Of a stretch of DNA of 64,000 nucleotides, positions 55,490-64,000 are shown in pieces (the stretch's first letter is position 1; every line of letters begins with the position of its first letter). The position numbers were made by a program, and so were the translations under genes. The DNA comes from Distichodus sexfasciatus (taxonomy: Eukaryota > Chordata > Actinopteri > Characiformes > Distichodontidae), in the NCBI GenBank assembly GCA_032718565.1, contig JAVGVS010000405.1:238501-302500 (forward strand). The letters are read 5' to 3'. The notes below the pieces were generated by a model, which had not been told where the DNA came from, searched no databases, and saw only the letters and a program-made list of their open reading frames with translations.

Positions 55490-55539
55490 GTACTCAACAA
55501 CACACTCATTAATTACTTTGATAACTAAGACACACTCCT

Positions 55540-56255
55540 GTCCCTCTGACACCAAACATATATATCATGTACACTCACTACTGTTACAGCAACACACACA
55601 CATTTATTTCTGTTATAGTGAACACACACATGCCCACTAATGTAATACCAAAGACACACATTCACTATTGTAATGCCAAACACACACATACTGTAGAAAC
55701 AAACACACACGTTCATAACTGTAGCCTCACACAAATCCACCACTGTAACAATAATGACAGATCTCATTACTGTTCACTATTGTAACACCAAACATACAAA
55801 TCGACTTCTGTAACATTAATGGCATATGTCCATTTCCTCAAACCCAACACACACATCCAGTATAGTAACACTTATGACATATATCCACTACTGTACTGCA
55901 CTGTACTGTAAATCTAATGAAGCTGAGTCAGATAAACATCTCCATTGGAGGTAGTAGTGGAAGTATGGGCCAAATTTGATCATATAATTAATATGTGGCC
56001 GATAGCTCAGTCACTCTCTAGGGGCCTGACGCTCCCCTGGTTTAGAACACACACATATCCACTGCAGTAATCTCACACATATAGACAGGAAATACAAAAA
56101 TTTACTTCTGTAATGCCAAACACACATTAAAGAGGCACATCCACCACTGTAACCCCATACATATCCACTAACGACAGATATCATTCCTGTAAACCTAACA
56201 CACACTACCATACCACTACCACTACCATAACACCAAGAACACACAAATACATATT
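55540..56255. repeat. Degenerate minisatellite (CACACA-CCACTACTGTAA units)
   Basis: Repeats of roughly 28-45 bp with the core ACACACATCCACTACTGTAA and variants of ACACCAAAC occur many times over 700 bp. Spacing varies. It generates Cys/Val- or His/Thr-rich open frames that are not genes. Confidence 0.8.
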
Positions 56256-56350
56256 GTAGCGTGTTCATCTCTCTGGTGTTTCATTCAGCTATTCTCACAG
56301 CTGTTACAATACATTACTTAAACATCAAACACATTCATTCAGTAATCCAC

Positions 56351-57298
56351 TACAGTTTTTCTTGATTGCTTTGATGCAGCAGTCAACTCAAACTCCACAT
56401 TTTCAAAACAGTTAACACACAGGCCTAAACAGTGGCACTCACGGTCAAAATGACACATTTTGTTCGCAAAAGGCTCTAAACATGCCAAAACAGTTAAAAT
56501 ATGCAACAAAAGCAAATTTTGCCTTCAAACAACACAACTTGCAAACAAGTGTATGAATCAATCATTACAAAATGCACAACAAAATACAAAATACAGCGCT
56601 CAGTGTGAATCAGTGCACCGTTGCTTGTCATTGTAGTCTATTAGCTCTCATGTCAGTGCCATTTGTTGTCTTTCTACATAGGCTGTGTCAAATTGACCTT
56701 CTTGCAAAGAATTGGATCCAGAATCAGAATTGCTTTGATTGAAATTTTACTGATTCCATGACATTTTTTTAAATCAAACTGTGGCTGACAACTGAAATAC
56801 TGTAAATATTGCAGAAAAGAAACCAAAATGAAACCTACTGTGATAAAAATCAATTAGTTTAAATAGCCACTATGGATATTCAGTCTATTTACTCACGACA
56901 ACAGGGCCATGTTTTCATCCACATCGCATTCTGTATCTATAACAAGCAACACAGAGGTGGCACCTTTGAAAGGTGTGTAGCCTGATTGCTGATTGAAGAT
57001 TTGTGTGAAGGAGTGTCAAACGGGTGCTTTAGTGAAATCATTCTAATCTAGGTAGTGTCTAATAGTTAGGAATAGATGGTTTCTATTTGGTTACCATAGT
57101 CAAAACAATAGAGTTTGGGCTGCTTGAATGACATCTGTGTTAACAGTTATGCAAAGGGTTGTAAAAAATGTGTGAATCCAATGAAAAAGTGTTAACACAT
57201 GTGCAAGAGATGTCTTCAGGTTTCCTGAGATGGTGATGATGAAGACCAAGTGGATCACAGTTTCTTTAAGCAGGTCAAAACAATCAAGAAAAACTGTA
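56351..57298. mobile_element. Inverted-repeat DNA element (TACAGTTTTTCTTGATTG ends)
   Basis: The left end TACAGTTTTTCTTGATTG is exactly the complement of the right end CAATCAAGAAAAACTGTA, and the match extends about six more bases with one change. TA target dinucleotides border it. 948 bp. No transposase frame, so non-autonomous. A Tc1/mariner-like origin is suggested by the TA borders. Confidence 0.85.
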
Positions 57299-57844
57299 AT
57301 ACATACACCTAAGTTGTACAAATAAACACGTATACTAACTTCTGCAATATTAATTACATACGATCACTGTTTCACAGTTCACCAATGGTCTTAATTTTTA
57401 TCAAACTGCTACTCATTAGCCGTTAGCCCGTGTAGTGTGGTGGTTAACCCAAACATGGCTGAGAACGCGACTAGGTAGGATTGCCATGTGAGTTGATTTA
57501 AGAACTCTCTTACACGAAGAGCAAGGATTTCCACAATAAATCTGCATTCTAACAACACACACTCTATCAAAGAGATGAACCCAATAACTGAGAGTACTCA
57601 CAGTTGAAGCCGACACGGTCGGAAAGGTGGGCCGGGTGACTCAATGGCAGAGCGATGCGAAATGACTCCTTTTATACCATTTGAACCGCAACCAACCACT
57701 TCCGGGTCCTACTATCGATCACGGGAGGCAGTGCATGTGACACCGTCATAGGAAATAACTGTGAAGTGATGTGAAATTCTTTTTCACAAAATCCGGGACT
57801 CCCTCATGTGTGTTTTCATCATTAACATTGCACCTCTCCCGCAG
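57299..57844. other. Intronic, nothing recognised
   Basis: No repeat ends. Slightly GC-richer at 57610-57720. Confidence 0.4.
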
Positions 57845-58022
57845 GTCAAACCACAAACACAGGACAGATGGACACAGGCCTGAAGCAAGGTCCAGTCCCA
57901 GTCCGTCTACCTCCCCCGGGCTGGATCATGCCACCTACAAGCAGAACGGGCACCACAGCAGCCGCATCCGGAACGGCAAAGAGTCGGCAAACAATCATCT
58001 GGATGATGACAAAGCAAATGAT
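57845..58022 (+). CDS. srrm3: srrm3 exon (178 bp), Ser/His-rich
   Basis: The acceptor CACCTCTCCCGCAG ends at 57844 and the donor GAT|GTATGT follows 58022. It enters with two carried bases and ends in phase 0, so it is the first internal exon to break the phase-2 pattern. It reads SNHKHRTDGHRPEARSSPSP followed by a Tyr/Gln/Gly/His segment and NNHLDDDKAND. This fits the middle of SRRM3. The next exon must begin in phase 0. Confidence 0.85.
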
Positions 58023-60303
58023 GTATGTAGTCTCCTCTACTTCAACCCCTCTCCTCCCTGAACCATTCACTTGAGACCGCCTAGTCAAATGGTTTCTCTC
58101 TCTGTCTCTCTCACTGCGTCCCATACTGACTTGACTGTTACCGTCTCATCTGTGTGAGCCGATTTTATTTTTAGAATTAATTTATTTATGTGTTTGGTTC
58201 TTTTTATTTTTCCTTGCTTTTGCCCCTTTGGCCCAGGCTTGTGACTTATTTCATATTCTCAGCTGGATTTCGTGTGTCTCGTAAAAAGCTTTGCCAAAAC
58301 AGAAGATAATCCCTCTGTTTTTACTGGTAGCAGAAATTCCTCAGTTGTTCTCATACTAACTTTATTAAGGACTCCAGTGCTCTAGAGTGAAAGGTAGGTT
58401 TAAGGGATTTGAAATATCAAGGCCTGCGTGATGTTTACCGTAAAATGAAGCCAGTCACAGATCTAGTGCTTCTCAGTTGTTTTTCAGAGCATTCTCTCCT
58501 GCTTGCATGCGAAACAGCAGATAAGGTATCATTTTACTGACAGCAGACATCCAAAATACAGTTTAAAAATTTTAATATAATAAATGTTACAATAAATGAC
58601 AGGAAGTGTACATTTGCAATATTTTACAGAAAACTAGAATCTTAAGAGCTAAATTTCAATAGGAAATTCTCCTGCCTTTCTGAGTCAAAATATTGAAAAT
58701 GGCTTCATGGAAAAACAACATTGCAGTACAACTAAAAAGGACTTATTTACTGTATAAACCTAATATTTAAAAAATCAAGATCCCAGAAAATGGGGGCTAT
58801 TTACAGCATTTTAAGATGAAATGGCAACATGAATACTGATTGATTAAACTCAGTCTTTTGAAATTTTGACAAATGAAGAAAGAGGTGTTTTAAAATTTGT
58901 TACTTCTGCACTGGCTTGTTATTCCTAAACTTTAGCCAAATTTTGGCCAAATTTCAGTCAAATTTCAGGCATACGTCAGACAAACTTCAGGCAAATGTCT
59001 CCAAAAAGATAGCAAACTATAGACTTACATCAGATGAACATCAGCCAAACTTCAGGCAAATGTCAGCCAAACTTCAAGCAATCTTTAGCTGAACTTTGTC
59101 CAAATTTTAGGAAACACCAGCCAACATTTAGAAAACGCCAAACTTTACACAAACGTCAGCCAAACCTTGCGAAATGAACAGGAAAACATCACGTAGTCGC
59201 AGCTCAGGCCAGTCAGCAAAAATGACTGAAAAAAGTACAAATCAACTGACATTTGTACATTGTTGCTAGTTTTACAGCTTAGGAGGAATTTAATAAAGTG
59301 ATTTTAGGTTTTTCACAGATAAGAACATGCAGTCGTCTACATTTAAGTCATCACACACAGTACTTCATGTCTGCCAAACCTGTGTGAAGATTTCTGCGAC
59401 GGTGTACATGTGACTCTTTTTAAAAGAGTGTATGGGTGCGGTGCTGTTTGATTGTCGCTGTAACTGCACATGATTTGTGAGGTTTCCTCTTAATTTGAGT
59501 ATATGTGAGATGTCCTCCTGCATGCTTAACGTTCATTTTTGAGGAGGTCTCATATGCTCTTTGTCTCTCTTTATCTAACTATCTATCAAATCAACCTTTT
59601 GACTTGCTTGCTCCATCCCTCTCTCTTTTCATTTCTGCCTCTATTAATTTGAAGTGATCTCTTCCCACCAATAAATGCCCAAACTTTTCTGTCTTGTTTG
59701 TGTAAAAAGCACTCAAATGCTTTGGAACTGGACCAAGTAGGTTAAACTGGGTATGTGTAAGAGTTTTTCTTGTCAATACAAGTCTGACCACTCATGTTCT
59801 GCCGAGTAACACTGTAGAACCCCTTTTCCTCGAAAAAATTTGATAATGAGTTGACCGCTGTCTTACTCTCTCAGGATTTCGAGAAAAAAGCTCTTCTTTA
59901 ACTTGCTTCTTGTGGACTCTCATTCTGACCTGCATGTGACCTCATGGGTGGCAGCCTCACTTATGTCGGACTGTCCCCCGATATTGACTGTTTCTCTGTC
60001 ACTTCAGATGAAAATAACATATAGAGCTATATCTCTTACGCAAGGGAGGCGTCACAAGCCAGTCATTTTTCCTTGTCATTACTTTTTAAGCATCCAAAGT
60101 TCTAGTGTCCAGTCAAAAGGTGAATCTAAAAGGAGGCCACGCTTATGAAACCTCTCTTAAGTAAGACCTGATCTGTCCTTTATAAGGAGGCAAAAGTCAT
60201 TGTTAATTTCTGAGGATTTATATCCTTCATCCTTCCTACTGACTTTACTGCTTTGATGCTTACGGCATTATATATTTCAGCAGCTCTGGAAATGTACAGT
60301 AAC
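58023..60303. other. srrm3 intron, with one short-unit repeat
   Basis: Holds an imperfect array at about 58925-59180 built on CTTCAGGCAAATGTCAGCCA-like words. No other feature seen and no exon recognised. Confidence 0.45.
58925..59180. repeat. Imperfect short-unit tandem array
   Basis: Units of about 12-13 bp (CAGCCAAACTTC / AGGCAAATGT) repeat with many changes. Confidence 0.65.
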
Positions 60304-60926
60304 TAGAGATGGCACCGATCCGATACGTGGATGGAATATCGGTCCAATAACAATTCAAACAGCTGGATCTGCTATCAGTGGCATTGGGCCGATCTATGGA
60401 GCCGATCTGATTAATTAAATTGTAGATTTTTCTATGTTTGCATATGTGTGCACGCACAATTTGTTTTGCATGGGAAGTGTTACTGCGATAAAGCTGGTTT
60501 ATTGTTCGATATTCACACTAATTCCTACATATTGATATAACATTAAAAAGAACAAGCAACGCAACAGGCTACAACCCCAAAAGCAAATCACGCAATTATA
60601 CTGTTTAATTTCCTTAACGACACCAATTCTTGCTCACAATTTCTGTGTTCCTGATGGTTTAAATGCTGCAGGATTTTTTAATAATAGATATTTTAGCATA
60701 AACATATGGATGTGTAATTATTACATTGTTTTAGTTAGGAAAAGAGTATTTAAGTCAAGTATTCCCTTAAACATAACAGAATAATCCCAGTCTCCTCCAC
60801 AGAGAAAAATACACAATTTATTTATTAAAAACTGGTATCGGATTGGTATTCAGGATCGGCCGATACCCAAAGCCCAAGTATCGGATTTGGCATTGGAACT
60901 GACAAAGTTGGATCGGTGCATCTCTT
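60304..60926. mobile_element. hAT-like non-autonomous element with perfect 8-bp target duplication
   Basis: Ends TAGAGATGGCACCGATCCGA and TGGATCGGTGCATCTCTT are inverted copies with two or three changes. ACAGTAAC at 60296-60303 is repeated exactly at 60927-60934. 623 bp, no transposase frame. The fragment at 5881-5975 is a relative. Confidence 0.88.
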
Positions 60927-60934
60927 ACAGTAAC

Positions 60935-63904
60935 TAGGGGGTTTCTTTTCCTTCTGAAAATGTATAGTTGTTTTGTTGGGGGCAATTGGAAAACTTAGGA
61001 CCTAAATAGGACAAATTTACATTTAGTAAAAGGTGTGACATGAAAGGGACCCGAGCCATTGAATACTGCTAACCCTCAATATGTTTTTGACAAAACAAAA
61101 GCTTTTCCATTGGTGCACAAATGTTAGAAATGCTAAAACAAGCTTCCTGTCTCCCCCTTTTTTCCACAAAAGTTTGACAATTGCCGAGAGCAACCAGAGT
61201 GCCGCAAGGTTCGGAAAGATTCTTTCCAAGCCACTAATTAAATCCTGACAAAAGACAGCAAAAAAAAAAAAAACTTGACTGGGGTCCCTTTTACACGTAC
61301 TGTTAGTTTTTCATCCTAGCAGTGACTGCCCTCCACTCAACACGAACCCTCCTCTCTCCCAACCTCCACCCATTCGTCTATCTGTGGTGTGTGTGTGTGT
61401 GCGTGTGTGTTTTTCTTTCTCTTTCTTACTCTCTCTTTCTCATTTTTGCTGTCCCACATGCTTCCTGCTCCCATCCAACCGTAGTCTGCATGTTCATTCC
61501 CCTTCCGCGTTGCCTTCCGGCAGGTCGATTTGTACGATGGGTTTTTATTTCATTATGGTTTGATTTGAGTTGTCTCTCGTTTTGACTATAATCTAGACCC
61601 CCCGCCCCCTCCCTTTAACCCCACCTAACCTTCAGTACGTGGCTGCACATATGTCCAAGCGAAAAAGACAGCAATTCATGTAGATTTTTTAGTTTCTGTT
61701 TTACTTTTTTTTGTTGCTACTTTTGGTTTTGTTATTTGTTCGTCTTCATTTTCCTCCTCCCCCACCTGCCCATCCTTTTCATTCCGTCTGTTGGCCGATT
61801 TTTCGGTTTTCTGAACTGTTGCTTTTGGTCTCCTTTCTTTAGTTTGTGCTCCAAATACTTTAGCTGGAATACTAAAAGAAATTCATTGTCTTTTTCCCAT
61901 TCCGCTGCGGAGAATTTTCCTTTCTCCCTCCCCCTCCTTTTTCTTCCTTTCCTGTTTTGTCGATATTGCATACCTGTCTCTGATTGAAATGGAAGGTAGG
62001 TAACGTTCTGCCTACGCACGTGGTCTATATGCAGATGAGAATGTGACAAGCACCCTAGCTTGACTTCAATGTTTCTCTCTCTCTTTCTCCTCATTTATCT
62101 CTGATGAAACAAACAAACAAAAAAAAGTTGGCGGATTTTACGTTTCATTGTCCCTTTTCTTTTTCTTGTTTCCTTTACCAGCAATATGTTCTCTTTGATT
62201 TTTGTTCCATCTTCTTTTTCTTTTTCTTTCTACGTTTCCGTTCCAACCTTTAAATTTACTTTTGACTCTCATGCTAAGGTCTTCGGTACACTGCCCTCCC
62301 CTCAACGCCATTTACTGTCTTTGTTCGATTTTTATCCTTTTATTTTTGTTCTTGTTTGAGTTGAATGCATTCATGTTTGTGCACATCCCCTTTTGTCTCT
62401 TGGTGTAATGGTACACTCATCTTTTGGTTTGATTTTTTAAAATTGAATTGTTTCTTGTTTTATTTAAACTCAGTTTTGAAAGTTGAAGGCCGAATCCACG
62501 GCCTAAACACTAAGATTAATTTCTCCCAATGACCATACTTTAAATAAAGCTTTTAGATTTTACAGATTAGATAGAAATAGTATTCCATTTTGTCTTTCAT
62601 GACAAAGGCAGAACAGAGCAACTAGAATGGATACTAATGAAAGTGACAGTGCTAACTTCTGTGAAGATCATTTTTATCCTGAGAAGAGAAAAATCTAAGT
62701 TTTTAAGGATAGATGAAAAAAATAAGAGTGCAGACTGCACTCACAGACTGCATTTAAATTCTAAAATATGCTTAAAAAAGATCATTTTATTGTATTTTAG
62801 AAATTTTATTTATTATGCGTTGCTAACACTGGTCAGTAAGTATGGACACAATAGAATATTTTGTGCATGCATGCTTTGCTAAGCCTAAACTCAGTGTTAG
62901 CTCTTCTCTTTTGCTCCTGATGACCAAATCCTCTCTTACTGGTTAAAATATAATAAATTTGCCTGAATCAGAAACTTCGCCTCATTGCAAGCGAGTGGTT
63001 CTGAAAAACATGCTTAAACGCTGAGTGTCCCAGCACATATGATATATATGTATTTTTTAGATTTATTCTCTATGATTTACTTTGGTGTGTCTCTTTGAGT
63101 TGGTTTCCATGCATTGTCTCATGCTCACTACCAGGGAAGGGTGTTGTGTCTTTTTCTCTTGCATTTTGTGATTCTAATGATGCACTTACGCTGCCCCACT
63201 TTTCCCTTCTCTTCATACCTTACCTACTAAAGGAGGGAATACCACTTTATTGGTAAGTGGATGTTAACCAAAGGGAGTTAAAACAAAACAGAGTAACCAT
63301 TAAAAAGCAAAATCAAACAGGAAATGGGTCGCTGTTCACATCTCAGCAATTGTCTGCAAGGAAAAAGCAATCCACATGCAGAGATTTACTATTGAGTAGA
63401 AGACCAACTGTTTTGTAATTCGAATCTATAATTGTGAATCTTTATTTTTGTTTCCTTCCATTTCTGTGATGTTTCAAGTCGTCTTGTTTTCTTTTTAATA
63501 GTTTTTTCTTCTTCTTTTGTTTTATTTTCCACCTCTTTTGGTTTGTAGTCATTTCTTATTAACAAATGGATAAATAAATTGACGACGTCCTCCTTTTCTG
63601 CTCAGTTCTTCAATACCTGTCACTCTCTCTCTCTCTCTTTCTCTCTTCACCTTTCTCCTAATCTTACTTTGTTTCACAGTTTTACTTAGATTCACTTTTT
63701 ACCCTTATTTTTTCTTTCCTCTTCCTTTCTTTCGGGATTATTAATTTTCCAGCTCATTATGGTTTTGCATGCCGAGTATTGCATGCGCTGCACCATAGAG
63801 GACTGTCTTATAAGCCATATCAAGAAATCTCCTAGTTCTTTCTTTTTAGATATCTGCCTTTTGTTTTTTGACACATCTGAACACCATAGCGCTCACTCTC
63901 TCAG
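60935..63904. other. srrm3 intron, nothing recognised
   Basis: Pyrimidine-rich over long stretches (notably 61400-61470, 61730-62260 and 63470-63740), with a TG run at 61387-61412. Open frames reflect base bias. No exon recognised. Confidence 0.4.
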
Positions 63905-63932
63905 GTGAATAAAAAGAGAGATTCCAACGTCA
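63905..63932 (+). CDS. srrm3: Candidate srrm3 microexon (28 bp)
   Basis: The acceptor CGCTCACTCTCTCAG ends at 63904. The segment is open in phase 0, as the previous exon requires, and reads VNKKRDSNV. A GTATAT donor follows 63932. Lys/Arg/Ser content fits the protein, but 28 bp is too short for a firm call and I cannot compare it with other species here. Confidence 0.25.
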
Positions 63933-64000
63933 GTATATTTTTGTGATTTTATTCTTTATTTCTTCTTCTATTCCTTTCTTTCTTTTCTTTTTCTTTCTGT

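Larger units (their letters stand above)
19585..64000 (+). other. srrm3: srrm3 locus (partial; continues to the right)
   Basis: All recognised host coding exons from 19585 onward lie on the + strand and belong to one gene. The first two encode a near match to the cwf21-containing N-terminus of vertebrate SRRM3. The later ones encode the Lys/Arg/Ser-rich middle in the order expected. SRRM3 is a nuclear splicing regulator that, with SRRM4, promotes inclusion of very short exons in neurons and endocrine cells through a C-terminal eMIC domain. That domain is not in this window. Any untranslated first exon and the promoter were not identified. SRRM2 is the main alternative because it shares cwf21, but the wording of the conserved block and the KKHKRDR...SRRKRRH stretch fit SRRM3 better. 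SRRM4 lacks cwf21. Confidence 0.85.

Noticed and set aside
61732..62094. 120-codon frame on -
   Set aside because: Arises from a pyrimidine-rich intron; Lys/Arg-rich by base bias only.
1..64000. CRISPR arrays, operons, bacterial origins or integrons
   Set aside because: The window is intron-rich vertebrate DNA. The regular arrays are micro- and minisatellites without spacer-repeat structure.

Overview
This is vertebrate nuclear DNA, almost certainly from a ray-finned fish, and the repeat types suggest an ostariophysan (characin, catfish or cyprinid-like). It is intron-rich and AT-rich, packed with simple repeats, and carries repeat classes typical of teleosts: DIRS-like and chromodomain Ty3/gypsy elements, Tc1-like and hAT-like DNA transposons, L2-like LINEs and tRNA-derived SINEs. 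There are no operons, CRISPR arrays or bacterial features. The species call is an inference from repeat style only.

One host gene is well supported: srrm3 (serine/arginine repetitive matrix 3, a cwf21-domain splicing factor) on the + strand. Its first recognisable coding exon is at 19585-19817 and the second at 34891-34992. Together they encode the conserved cwf21 region. Smaller exons for the Lys/Arg/Ser-rich middle follow at about 44834, 45546-45605, 49309-49377, 54843-54878, 54999-55049, 55382-55489 and 57845-58022. A very short candidate lies at 63905-63932. The gene runs off the right edge, so its C-terminus (where SRRM3/SRRM4 carry the microexon-enhancing eMIC domain) is not in the window. 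Internal exons with firm borders share one splice phase and have lengths divisible by three.

Left part (1-19.5 kb): two unrecognised exon-like open segments lie at 21-173 and 851-1048. Then come old hAT-like repeats, a decayed chromodomain Ty3/gypsy retrotransposon (7288-11550) with a gag-to-RT deletion, tandem and simple repeats, SINEs, and a compact DIRS-like element (16636-18765). The DIRS-like element keeps its inverted terminal repeats, a broken gag and the internal complementary region, but has lost all enzymes.

Introns of srrm3 (19.8-64 kb) hold a 1.2-kb GA-rich tract, nested transposons (a LINE inside a Tc1-like element; a hAT-like element inside a TGACC-family element), a 250-bp near-perfect foldback element (35442-35691), and a solo LTR with a perfect 5-bp target duplication (38258-39151). 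Two hAT-like elements have perfect 8-bp target duplications (36650-37195 and 60304-60926). There are also many copies of one tRNA-derived SINE family and several minisatellites. Everything outside srrm3 and the two weak left-hand exons looks like repeat or unremarkable non-coding DNA.
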